Origin: an uncultured bacterium | Lineage (GTDB): Bacteria; Cloacimonadota; Cloacimonadia; Cloacimonadales; Cloacimonadaceae | Direction: 5' to 3' | NCBI GenBank assembly: GCA_937924555.1 | Contig: CALDSN010000054.1 | Span: forward strand, 1-19,043 | Length of the DNA stretch: 19,043 bases | Part shown: in pieces, positions 1 to 8,800 of the stretch | How the letters are laid out: every line of letters begins with the position of its first letter | Numbering within the stretch: position 1 is the stretch's first letter | The notes under the pieces: model-generated | What the model was told of the DNA's origin: nothing | What the model saw: the letters and a program-made list of their open reading frames with translations, nothing else | The model's database searches: none | Position numbers and translations under genes: made by a program

Positions 1-1540
1 AGCAGAGCAGGGTGATGAGCAGGACAAAGACGGGGGTTTTCAGCTTTTTAGCTACGAACAGATGGCTCATGCCGGTGCCGATAGTGAGGAACAGCAAACT
101 GATGATGCCGCTCTTAACCAGCATGTCCAGGCGCATGGACTTCAAGTCTTCCAGTTGGGAGAGAGCATTGTTGGCACTGTAGTTTTGCAGTTCTGCGGGG
201 GTGGTGAAGGGCAAGCCTTTGAAGATGCCCTTGGCGGCAATTACGTATAGCGCAAAGATGCCTCCGCAAATCCAGAAGGCACGGTATAACGCCTTTTCCC
301 ACTTGCGGTCGCCTTCTTTGTCTATCAGGCTGTCGATGCCCAACACAGCAAGAATCACCGCGTTTATCTGCACCATGATGAGGATCATGGAGGGCACACG
401 GAACTTGTTGAAATAGGGCAGCAGTTTTAGGAAGAAGTCCGAAAGTGCAGGAGTGAAACTGCCGAAGCTCATGAGGGTAAAGATAAAGCTGCTTATCCAG
501 AGGAATATGGACATTCTGCGGTGTTTGCCGAAGAGTGCCAGCACTCCCAGCATCAGCACCACGATGCCAAAGTAGTTATATATCTGGGTGAAGGGCATAC
601 CTCCCCAATAGGTCTGGTTGATGCCACCGAAGAAATCCGGGATGATGAAGCCGATAAGCTCTTTGGGAGGGAAGCTCCATGCCTGGGCATAGCTCTTCTC
701 CAAGCCGGCAGCACCACCACGCATGGTGTGATGGCTGTATTCCATGGTGGAGAGATAGGGGTTCATCACTGCCAAGGCGGTTAAGCCAAAGGCGAAAATG
801 AGCAGCAGCGTCCAGGTTCCAAAGGGTTTCCATTCCTTGCTGCGGATGCTTTCGATGAGGTTATAGACCCAGTACATGCCGATGAAGAGGTACATGTAGT
901 AGGTGATTTGGGGGTGGTTTTCGCGCAGTTGGGTGATGAGGAAAGTAGCCATTAAGCCCAAGTTTAACAGGCTGGGCTTGTCCTTGGCGCGGAACAAAGC
1001 CCACAGCACCCAGGGGATGTACATGATGGCGCGGAACTTTGTGTTGTGCCCAATCTCCAGTAAGCCTACCCAATGGCAGGAGAACACGAAGGCGATGGCA
1101 CCGAAGAAAGCAACCCAGGGCGAGAGCTTCAGGTGGCGAATAAGCAGGAAGATGCCCAGACCACCGATGAAGAGCAGGAAGATACGCCAGGAGATAAGCT
1201 TGTCCGTGAGGCGGGTGATGCTTTCCAGGAAGGGATATTTATTGGGGAAAGAGATCATGTAGGAGGGCATGCCGGAGAACATATAGGGTGTCCAGAGGGC
1301 ATTATCCTTGTGGGTTGCGTTATATTCCGAGATGGCTTTGGCAGCGCCTTGCCATTGGGTGATGTCCGATGCTTGCGGTTCCTTTCCCTGATACGCCACG
1401 GGGAAATATATCAAAGAAAGGGCAAGAAAGAGAATTGCCACCAGCACCCAGGGGAGATGCTTGCCAAAAGCAGCATTACTACTCTTCTGGGGAGCTTCGA
1501 TGGTGGTGGGCTTCATTTTGAGGTTGACTTTTTTTGCCAT
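1..1540 (-). CDS. YfhO-family polytopic membrane protein, C-terminus outside window
   Basis: Reading leftward from an ATG at 1540-1538 gives 513 uninterrupted codons that leave the window, so the gene is cut at its 3' end by the window edge. A GAGG ribosome binding site sits 8 nt upstream of the ATG. The protein starts with a basic, cytoplasmic-looking stretch of about 28 residues, then a membrane segment (about 30-50), then an extracytoplasmic loop with the family-like pattern SDITQW...ALWTPYMFSGMPSY (residues 58-94). Many further hydrophobic segments follow (about 119-134, 142-160, 170-183, 213-230, 241-260, 320-337, 344-360, 384-403, 421-436, 476-494). Other YfhO-like signatures are IGHNTKFRAIMY (163-174), WSFPPKELIGFIIPDFFGG (288-306) and KFRVPSM (379-385). 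YfhO proteins are GT-C-like predicted glycosyltransferases, usually around 800 residues long, implicated in glycosylating cell-envelope polymers. The substrate here is unknown. Family assignment is fairly sure; function is inferred. Confidence 0.85.
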   Translation of the reverse strand, partial: MAKKVNLKMKPTTIEAPQKSSNAAFGKHLPWVLVAILFLALSLIYFPVAYQGKEPQASDITQWQGAAKAISEYNATHKDNALWTPYMFSGMPSYMISFPNKYPFLESITRLTDKLISWRIFLLFIGGLGIFLLIRHLKLSPWVAFFGAIAFVFSCHWVGLLEIGHNTKFRAIMYIPWVLWALFRAKDKPSLLNLGLMATFLITQLRENHPQITYYMYLFIGMYWVYNLIESIRSKEWKPFGTWTLLLIFAFGLTALAVMNPYLSTMEYSHHTMRGGAAGLEKSYAQAWSFPPKELIGFIIPDFFGGINQTYWGGMPFTQIYNYFGIVVLMLGVLALFGKHRRMSIFLWISSFIFTLMSFGSFTPALSDFFLKLLPYFNKFRVPSMILIMVQINAVILAVLGIDSLIDKEGDRKWEKALYRAFWICGGIFALYVIAAKGIFKGLPFTTPAELQNYSANNALSQLEDLKSMRLDMLVKSGIISLLFLTIGTGMSHLFVAKKLKTPVFVLLITLLC

Positions 1541-1639
1541 TACAAATTCCTCATCTTATTGGATCATATTTTTATAGGCACGGGAAATGATTTGGCGATA
1601 TTGGTCAAGCAAAATCCCGGTTGCCCAGAGGATACAAAG
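1541..1639. promoter_or_regulatory. Divergent spacer between the YfhO and thioesterase genes
   Basis: The 99-bp spacer must carry the start signals of two divergent genes. Visible are the GAGG site for the leftward gene and an AGAGGA site 7 nt before the rightward ATG. The minus strand has a TATAAA-like box around 1567-1572, but no convincing -35 partner in either direction, so no promoter is assigned. Confidence 0.3.
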
Positions 1640-2038
1640 ATGATATTTACCTTCCAGAAGAGAATCTATGGTTTCGAGTGCGATATCTACGGGCACCTGA
1701 ACAATGCCAACTACTTACAGTTACTGGAGGCAGCCAGATCCGAAGCATCCATTGAGATGAATCTGCCGGTTGGGGTGCTGAAGGATATGGGTGTGCAGAT
1801 GTTTGTGTACCGCTTTGAGCTGAACTATCTGAAAGCTGTTGACTTGGAAGAGATTGCCACGGTGAAAAGCTGCTTTTCGGAGATATCCAGGTTGAAGGGA
1901 ATCTGGCATCAGGAAGTATATAACGCCAAAGGTGAGAAATGCCTGGATGCTTTGTTGACCGTGGTGTTTGCCTCCGAGGGTAAGGCAAAGCGCTTGCCTG
2001 TTGAGGTCTATGAGCAGTTCAGGTTGTATCTGGAATAA
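1640..2038 (+). CDS. Hotdog-fold acyl-CoA thioesterase (4HBT / YbgC-FadM-like)
   Basis: The protein has 132 residues, the normal length for single-domain 4HBT thioesterases. I chose the ATG at 1640 because an AGAGGA site lies 7 nt upstream and because the family's conserved N-terminus begins there; the frame stays open for another 189 codons upstream, but that part is antisense to the YfhO gene. Residues 15-25 (DIYGHLNNANY) match the family's catalytic pattern, in which an Asp just before G-H-x-N-N-x-x-Y acts on the thioester. Such enzymes hydrolyse acyl- or aroyl-CoA thioesters in the cytoplasm. The chain-length preference cannot be read from the sequence. It is the only clear plus-strand gene in the window, stands alone, and ends at a strong terminator 20 nt downstream. 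Confidence 0.88.
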   Translation: MIFTFQKRIYGFECDIYGHLNNANYLQLLEAARSEASIEMNLPVGVLKDMGVQMFVYRFELNYLKAVDLEEIATVKSCFSEISRLKGIWHQEVYNAKGEKCLDALLTVVFASEGKAKRLPVEVYEQFRLYLE

Positions 2039-2057
2039 GCTTTGAAGTAGGAAACAA

Positions 2058-2085
2058 AAAAGGTGGAACCGAGGTTCCACCTTTT
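2058..2085. terminator. Bidirectional rho-independent terminator
   Basis: A near-perfect hairpin with arms AAAAGGTGGAAC and GTTCCACCTTTT (12 bp, 4-nt loop CGAG) lies between two convergent genes. The flanking A and T runs give a U-tract in either direction, so it can end both the thioesterase transcript and the leftward transcript of the 1138-residue secreted protein. Confidence 0.9.
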
Positions 2086-2104
2086 ACTTTATCAGTAGTA
2101 TTAT

Positions 2105-5100
2105 TTAGGGCAGAGCTATCACACGGTAGAACTTCTTGGCATCGCTTGCCAAACCGCTCCAGGGTGAGCTTGCAACTGTATCAAGTGTGGTGAATCCGCT
2201 ACCGGGAAGGTCGCTGGATTCAATGCGGTAGCTGTTTGCACCGGCGACGGCATCCCAAGTAAGCACCACATTGCCATCCACCTGGGTGATAACCACCACA
2301 GGGGCAAGAGGGGTTACACCGCTGCCAAAGGTATGCATACCCAAGTTGGCATAGGTGTCCACATCATACATATCCCATTCTGTGCCGAGGGTAACAAAGT
2401 CTGTGGTAACCGCAGGTACGGTGATAGTGGGGTTCACGGTTACGCCACGCACAACGGTGGATTTGCGGACAAGGGTCTTGTTAAGAGTGGTGAAGCCACC
2501 TTCAGCAGTCCATTCAGTGCCGGGATCCTGTCCCTTCACACCAAAGATATCCACAATGGCATCGGTGCTTATCTTGCGAAGAATAAGAGCATCGTCACCG
2601 TTGAAGGAGATGTTACCGTGGGTGGCATCAGCAATGCCTAATACTTCGGTAGCAGCGCTGGGGTTGGCGATCACATAGGTCTCACCGTTGCCCAATGTGC
2701 CGGATAAGGTAACCAACGCAGGTGAGTTTCCGCCATTGTACCAGTTCTCGTATCTGTAATCAGAAAGGTCAACTGTGGCACCTGTACCGTTGAAGATTTC
2801 GATAGCCTTGTTGTTGCCTGAGCCTTCCAGGTATTCGGAGAAGAACAGTTCCCAAGCCAGTCCGGCACCGGGAGTGGTCTGTCCGCTAATAGCGAAGGAA
2901 GCAGGTGAAGCATCAAGTGAGGTGTGAGTGATATTGGCATTGAAGTCGCCGGGAACAGCTGAGTTCAAACGAACATATACGGTGCCATTGAAGGTATTGG
3001 CAAGGGTAAGTTCGGTTGCCCAACCGCTTGTACCGTTGGTGCTAAGCTCGAAGGGTGCGGTTGTGGTCACCACCAAGCTGGCAGTGGCGTTGCTGGCGCT
3101 AAGGCTATAGCTTTGGTTTGCGGAAGGAGTTCCCACATTGGATGTGAAGGGTACTAAGCTCTGAGTTATGTTCCATACCACGGCAGGCGGGTAGCAGGTA
3201 CCGCTAACGATTACATTAACTTGCTCTGCACTTCCGCTGGTGTGGGTGATGTTGCCCGAGAAGTCACCGGTGGTGGAGGAGAACAAACGGACATAGATGG
3301 TTCCGTTGAAGTCTGTGGGAAGGTTCAAGCTCTGAGAAAGTTCTCCATCCATAGCTGTGGAGAGTTTGAAGCCATTAGGGGCTGTCACTACCATCTGACT
3401 GGTGAGGTTCTCTCCATAGAGGTTGTAACTGCGATATTCTTCAGATGCGATATCTACAATGCTTTCCAGAGCATCAAGCTCGGTTGCATCAACATGAATC
3501 ACTGGAGTAGCGGGTACTGTCCACAGCTGTGCCCATGTGTTTGCAATTCTAATACCATCATATTTGGCAGCAGGAGTGGGGGAAGTGGTGTTGCCTTGAC
3601 GTAATGCCACACCACCGATGTTAGCCGCATCAGCAACCGTTACATCAGTAGTAACGCAATTGGGAGCAGGTTCGGTAGCTCCGATAGTGGGGTTCACCCA
3701 AAGGGAAACCACGTCATTGGTTGCACCGGACACAATCTGATACTTCAACACTAAAAGGTATGTGGTGTTAAGGGAGTAAACATAATCTGTCCAAATGGCA
3801 GTAGTGTTGTTTCCAGCGCGGGACACACCAAAGCGTACCATATTGCTGGCGTTTGTTTGAGCGAATATTCTTCCCTTAAAATCGCTGCTTACAGGACTGG
3901 CAGCCAAATGGAAGAAATAGTCACCATTGGCATGAGCACTGGTAAGGTTAGCTAACAATGAAGCATAAACTGAACCTGTCGTTTGAGCAGTAAAAGTTCT
4001 GCTAACGTCTTCTCCGCTGGTGCCGGTTGTCTGGGCTGCAAGTCCACTATTTGCAGGATAGCTTGCATAGCTCAAGCCGGGGCTGGCAACGGTGAAGGAG
4101 TTGGTTCCGCCACCATTGTGAGCTGTCCAACCATTGGCAGTTAGCAAAGTGGCTTCGGTATATTCAAAGTTATCTTCAAAGAAGGTTTCAGGAGAGGCAG
4201 GTGCGGTCACTGAACCGGTAACTGCTTTATCCTGTTGTGTGGCACCGGTGCTGGTGTGGGCGATGTTGCCGGAATAGTCACCAATGGTGGTACCAGTGAG
4301 GCGCACATAGATGGTTGTGGTGGCAACTGTTCCGCTGGTGGGGGTAAGTGCCAAAGTGCTTGCATAACCTGAGCCTGAGCTAAGGGAATACTCAAATCCG
4401 CTTACGGCACCAATATTGATATCACCGGTGAGGTAAACGCCGGCAACGGTGTAGCTCTGGGATGGAGAGGGTGTGCCAACAATGGTTGAAAACGCACTGA
4501 GAGTTCCACCCAATGTGATGGTGGGGCTGGGAGCAGATACTGTACCGGTGGCAGCAAGATTCACGTTCGTGGCTCCGGTGCTGCTGTGTACGATATCTCC
4601 ATTATAAGTACCGGCAGTTGCACCGGTTAAGCGCACGTATACCAAGCCATTAAATGTGCTGGCAAGGGAAAGAGTGCTGCTCCATGTGGCATTGTCGGTG
4701 GAATATTCATATCCTGCAATGGCAGCCACAGCGATATTAGCTGTAAGATTGCTTCCGCTTAAGGTATAGCTTTGCGAGGCTGAAGGGGTTCCCGTATAGG
4801 TAGAAAATGCTGACAAAAGTCCAGTTACATTTATAGTCGGGACTGAAGCAGTGGATCCAGTTACACTGATGTCGTCAATGGCAAAGCTTGGGCGAGAACC
4901 ATTACCACTCACTTGTCTTGACACCCAACGAATCTGCACGACTGGCTGATTGTCACACTCACTGGGTAGAGTAATGCTCTTGTTTACAACATTTTGTGGT
5001 GTTGTAACAGCTGTATTTTGAAGAGTTGTATTGTTTTGATATTCAACACCCGTAAGAGTTGTGAATGTTCCGCTTGTTCCAACACGGTATTGTAAGGTTA

Positions 5101-5521
5101 TCTCATTGATTCGATTATTAGTCCCATCACCGTATGGATTACGGATTGTCATCGCATTATAGCTAACGTTGATGTTTTGTTTACTACTTGTATCCAAGGC
5201 AAGAACAAGAGATAAATCAAGACTACCAGTATTCAAGAATCCGATTTTTCCATTGTAATTGTGAACATTTCCAGAAGTCGTACTAGCCGTACTATTTGCA
5301 ATCAAGTTTCTATCTGCAGTGGGAGCAGATGTGTTAAAGGTAGCACCAGGAGCCGTTGATACTGTCCAGCCTTGGAGTCCTGCCGGATAAGTAGTCCCAG
5401 CATGATCCAAAGCCGAAAAATCCTGTGTATAAGGAATAGCTTGGGCAGTTGGGTTAGTTTGCCCAACTAAAGCACCGATCGCCAAGAGAGCGAACAATAC
5501 TAACAAAATTGACTTTCTCAT
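2105..5521 (-). CDS. Large secreted modular protein with four Ig-like repeats and a lamin-tail domain
   Basis: This protein has 1138 residues. The ATG at 5521 follows AGGAGG with 5 nt spacing and opens a clean Sec signal peptide (residues 1-20, basic MRKS then a hydrophobic core, cut near GALVG/QTN). Modules in order: a jelly-roll-like domain (about 25-222, ending FAIDDISVTGS); two Ig-like repeats (228-329, 334-440); a second laminin-G/concanavalin-like domain (446-672); two more Ig-like repeats (673-775, 780-882); a lamin-tail domain (about 888-1066, with LFFSEYLEGSGNNKAIEIFN), as found beside extracellular nucleases and adhesins; and a fibronectin-III-like end (1070-1138) finishing in KKFYRVIALP. 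I see no catalytic motif, membrane anchor, LPxTG or recognisable type IX sorting domain. It is probably a surface or extracellular adhesin or scaffold; that is inference from architecture. It is monocistronic, between its own promoter and terminator. Confidence 0.9.
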   Translation of the reverse strand: MRKSILLVLFALLAIGALVGQTNPTAQAIPYTQDFSALDHAGTTYPAGLQGWTVSTAPGATFNTSAPTADRNLIANSTASTTSGNVHNYNGKIGFLNTGSLDLSLVLALDTSSKQNINVSYNAMTIRNPYGDGTNNRINEITLQYRVGTSGTFTTLTGVEYQNNTTLQNTAVTTPQNVVNKSITLPSECDNQPVVQIRWVSRQVSGNGSRPSFAIDDISVTGSTASVPTINVTGLLSAFSTYTGTPSASQSYTLSGSNLTANIAVAAIAGYEYSTDNATWSSTLSLASTFNGLVYVRLTGATAGTYNGDIVHSSTGATNVNLAATGTVSAPSPTITLGGTLSAFSTIVGTPSPSQSYTVAGVYLTGDINIGAVSGFEYSLSSGSGYASTLALTPTSGTVATTTIYVRLTGTTIGDYSGNIAHTSTGATQQDKAVTGSVTAPASPETFFEDNFEYTEATLLTANGWTAHNGGGTNSFTVASPGLSYASYPANSGLAAQTTGTSGEDVSRTFTAQTTGSVYASLLANLTSAHANGDYFFHLAASPVSSDFKGRIFAQTNASNMVRFGVSRAGNNTTAIWTDYVYSLNTTYLLVLKYQIVSGATNDVVSLWVNPTIGATEPAPNCVTTDVTVADAANIGGVALRQGNTTSPTPAAKYDGIRIANTWAQLWTVPATPVIHVDATELDALESIVDIASEEYRSYNLYGENLTSQMVVTAPNGFKLSTAMDGELSQSLNLPTDFNGTIYVRLFSSTTGDFSGNITHTSGSAEQVNVIVSGTCYPPAVVWNITQSLVPFTSNVGTPSANQSYSLSASNATASLVVTTTAPFELSTNGTSGWATELTLANTFNGTVYVRLNSAVPGDFNANITHTSLDASPASFAISGQTTPGAGLAWELFFSEYLEGSGNNKAIEIFNGTGATVDLSDYRYENWYNGGNSPALVTLSGTLGNGETYVIANPSAATEVLGIADATHGNISFNGDDALILRKISTDAIVDIFGVKGQDPGTEWTAEGGFTTLNKTLVRKSTVVRGVTVNPTITVPAVTTDFVTLGTEWDMYDVDTYANLGMHTFGSGVTPLAPVVVITQVDGNVVLTWDAVAGANSYRIESSDLPGSGFTTLDTVASSPWSGLASDAKKFYRVIALP
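2876..3505 (-). repeat. Tandem Ig-like repeats 3 and 4 of the secreted protein
   Basis: Residues 673-775 and 780-882 are two more copies of the same unit. Both keep FNGT(I/V)YVRL followed by GDF..NITHTS. Copy 3 has lost the GTPS.xQSY motif (it reads DIASEEYRSY) and copy 4 keeps it (GTPSANQSY). A laminin-G-like domain of about 225 residues separates this pair from repeats 1 and 2. Confidence 0.75.
4202..4840 (-). repeat. Tandem Ig-like repeats 1 and 2 of the secreted protein
   Basis: Residues 228-329 and 334-440 are two adjacent copies of one roughly 100-residue unit. Both show the pattern LSAFST..GTPS.SQSYT, then L(T)..I.......(Y/F)EYS, then (I/V)YVRLTG.T.G.Y.G.I.H.STGAT and a closing (A/V)TG(T/S)V. 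They are the closest pair of the four copies, which suggests a recent duplication. Confidence 0.8.
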
Positions 5522-5580
5522 ATTTCCTCCTGAGAAATTAGGTTAATTATCACTTAAAAAGGGACTTATACGTTGATGCT

Positions 5581-5609
5581 AAGCTAGTTTGAACCGCCTT
5601 ACACGTCAA
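5581..5609 (-). promoter_or_regulatory. Candidate promoter of the 1138-residue secreted protein gene
   Basis: On the minus strand a TTGACG box (5604-5609) is followed after 17 nt by TAGCTT (5581-5586). The -35 is good and the -10 weak (3 of 6 matches to TATAAT). Transcription would start near 5574 and give a leader of about 50 nt that ends in the AGGAGG site. Confidence 0.4.
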
Positions 5610-5725
5610 GTAAAATATTACTAACATTTCGGCATCCGGTGGAAGCAAAACCACAGCTTACTTGCCCATGCAGCATGGCATTTTCTAATCCTCTATTAAC
5701 CTTGTGATTACTCATACCCTCCCTC

Positions 5726-5808
5726 CTTGGGTTCATTACCTGATCATTACCTAATCATTGCATGTTTAGTACGTAATGATTAGGTAATGATCAGGTAATG
5801 ATCCCAAG
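5726..5808. repeat. 34-bp inverted repeat built from 11-bp direct repeats
   Basis: Arms 5726-5759 and 5775-5808 are reverse complements over 34 bp with a single mismatch, around a 15-nt centre. Each arm is itself three 11-mers in tandem; on the right arm they read AATGATTAGGT, AATGATCAGGT and AATGATCCCAA. The element lies between the terminator of the upstream protease gene and the candidate promoter of the secreted protein gene. It could be a protein-binding site, a small repeat element or a very stable RNA hairpin. The rest of the 373-bp spacer (5522-5894) shows only the promoter and the terminator listed separately. Confidence 0.85.
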
Positions 5809-5840
5809 ACAAAGAGCAGGAGTTTTGAACCCGGAGAACC

Positions 5841-5869
5841 AAAAAAAGAGCCCTGCAAGCAAGGCTCTT
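5841..5869 (-). terminator. Rho-independent terminator of the M6 protease gene
   Basis: Read on the minus strand, AAGAGCC pairs with GGCTCTT, a T-G wobble and an inner TGC/GCA pair extend the stem, and a run of T residues follows directly. It lies 26 nt after the stop codon of the protease gene. Confidence 0.9.
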
Positions 5870-5894
5870 GGTATATTTGGCTTTAGTTACGATG

Positions 5895-8800
5895 TCAGAA
5901 GCGCATTGCCTCTCGTGATGATGCCGCAGATGCCGCTACCACCCGATAGAACATCTTGCTGCCATTGGGAACGGTGTAGCTTAACTGTGAAGTTTCCGCC
6001 ACAGGGGTATCCCGCAGGAATGAGGGAGTAGCCGAAGCGTAGATGCGATATACTGCTGCTCCGGGCACGGCATTCCACCTTAGCACCAATGATGTTCCTT
6101 CCTGCTGCATACTAAGCATCGGAGTACCCAGCTTAGCACCGGAAGAAAGGAAGATACTCACGGGGATGCTATTGCTAAGGGTTCCTGCTACTGAAGGGGC
6201 AGAGGGATCATAGCTCTCGCTATCGCTAAGCATATAGCGGCTTCGGTTGGGATACAAAGTGGAATCCGTGTAATAGAAATGGTTGGAACTGTTAAAGTAT
6301 GCTGTATCCATAGGGCGATTAACCCGTACGGCAAGGTTTGCTCCGGTGTAGGCAAAGGGTGTTGCAAAGGGGATAAGAATTTGGTGCTGTCCCATGGCGA
6401 AGTTCAGAGTGCCATCGAAAACCAATGTATAACCATCGAAGCTGCTCCAGCTTATGCTTAAGTCCGTCTCCACAGTATTCTTAACCCAGATTTTAACCGG
6501 TTTGTTGTTCAGTTCCTGCACGAAGTTATACTTATAGACCATCGCCAGTATGTTACCGCTAGCCATTTGCAGTTCCTCGGTAAGATAAATAGTTTCGCTG
6601 AGGCTATTTTTCCAATACATGCTCAGAGGAAGAGTGTTAGCGGAGCTAGTACTCTGCAAATCCCCTGCTGTGCTTTGATAAGTATCGGAGGGATAGATGG
6701 TTGTGCTTCCAGTGCTGCTGAGATTGTTTGCGGTGTTCCCATCGCCAGTGAAGATAAGCTCCGCATACAGTTCATAGCTGCCGGGGTTAGCGGGCACCCA
6801 GGTGAGGGAGTGCATCACAGTGGCATCAGGTTGCAAGGGACTATTCACGCTGAGGCTTACCAGTTCGGTGCTTCTATTGGCTGTCATAAGCCTAAGCGTA
6901 TAGCTGCTTTGGGTCTGTAGCCCATTATTGACAACGGTGATGGGATAGTCCATACTTGCTCCGCTATTACCGAAGACAGGGCAGCCAAAGGATACGATGC
7001 CCAAATCCTCATTCAGCAGAGCTTCCAGACGGAAGTCGTCCATGTAAATAGTACGATAAGTGCCGCCCAAGCCATGCTTGATGGCAATGTAACGGTCAGA
7101 GCCGCTGTATGTTCCGAAAGATACTGAGTATTCGGTTTGGGCATCACTGAGGTTGAGGGAGGCAATCTGCGTGAATGTACCACTGCCATCGGCATTGGCA
7201 ACTGTGCCCACCAGTAATGTATATGCTGTGGAGCTACCTTTGGCGTAGAATTTCAGCTTTACTCCGTTGAGGGGAACCAGAACTTCAGGGCAAATCAATC
7301 GCACATCCGCCGCGGTGTCGGAGCTGTTACTTAGCGCAACGCTGTTCAAGCCATTGGTGGGGTAACTGGTACCTGTTGATACCGAGGCAGAAGTAGAGCT
7401 TGAGTTGAGGTATGCTCTCCAACCCAGGGGCAGAGCAGGGATAATGACGCTATCAAAGTTCTCGCTATGAGGCAAAGAAGCGATGCGGGGATCAACACTA
7501 CTCCCACTAAGCGCTATTGATGTGCTGCTGTTGCCGTTAATGTATATCGTGGCACTATGGTCACCTGTGCTCGTGGGTAAGAAGTTCACGGTGAAGCTGA
7601 AAGAGCCTGCAAAGGCAAGGCTTTGCGGGAAGGAAGGTAAGCTTTGCAAAGTGAAAGCAGAACTGCCGGAAACATTGATGGAGCTTATGTTCAGGGTGCC
7701 ACCACCGGTGTTATAAACAGTAACTTGCTTGCTGATTGAGCTGTTCAGTTCCCTTGCCCCAACATTCCATGAAGAGATCGAGCATAGTGCTTGGGCAGTA
7801 ACAGGCTTGGTCTGTACCGAGATATTATCTACAAAGAGGTCGTTATCAGCATTACTGGTGGCAGATGCACCATAGAAGGCAAGGTATTTGTAGCCGGGAT
7901 ATGCGCTTAGGTCTATCAACACCTTCTCACCCGTGGCGGAGATGTTATTGTAAACATAGCTGCTGCCTGCATTATCCCATTTGCGTACCAAGTTGGCGGT
8001 TGACCAGGATACACCATCACCGATTAGGATGGCAAACTGGTCATCTGTGCCGGTAGTACCGCTGGGGTCGCTGGAAATGGGATTGCTGTTGGCATAGTCG
8101 GTTAAGCCAAGGTCAATAGACAGCATAGCTCCGGTGGGGATATTTAACAGCGGGCTTATCATCCAGCCATACCTGCTGCTACCATAGATATTGTTACGAG
8201 CACAGAAATTGGCGGGACTAGTGGTGGTGTTTAACCAATCATCCTGCACCCAAAGTCCGGTATTTGTGGCTAAGGTGCTGGGGTCTGCCAATACACCTGC
8301 ATATCTCGTCCAATTTGTCGGAGGAAAGCTTGTACCGGTGCTGCCGAATGCTTCGGTGAGGGGGAAGGTGGAGTAATCCGCCACTGTGCTGAAGCTCCAG
8401 ACCGGGCAGTTGCTTGCTTCCACTCCCATATTGGTAGGTACTATTTTCCAATACACCGTGGTACCCAGGGGCATACCGCGACTGTAGGTGTAGCTGAGTA
8501 CATTGCCGATGCTGGAACCATTTACTAAGTTTGTGGGAGGATTGTTGGTTCCCAGATACAGCTTGTAGCCGTCCGTGTTGGCAGAACCACTTTGCCAGGA
8601 TAGTGCTTGAGTGTAGTTTATCCCCGAAGCTGCATTAGCAGGGCTGGGGTTTATCGCCGGGCTGGGGCTGGTGATGCTGCGAGTGAAGCTGAAGCTATCC
8701 ACAAACATGTTGTTACCATAAGCGCTGATAGCCTTTAGCACGATGTAATAATATCCGCCTGCGGGGAGGCTGAGGTTGTATGAATATTGATACCATCCGG

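Noticed and set aside
1073..1639. Upstream extension of the thioesterase reading frame (189 more codons)
   Set aside because: It is antisense to the YfhO gene, has no protein-like composition, and the ATG at 1640 has a good ribosome site and starts the conserved fold.
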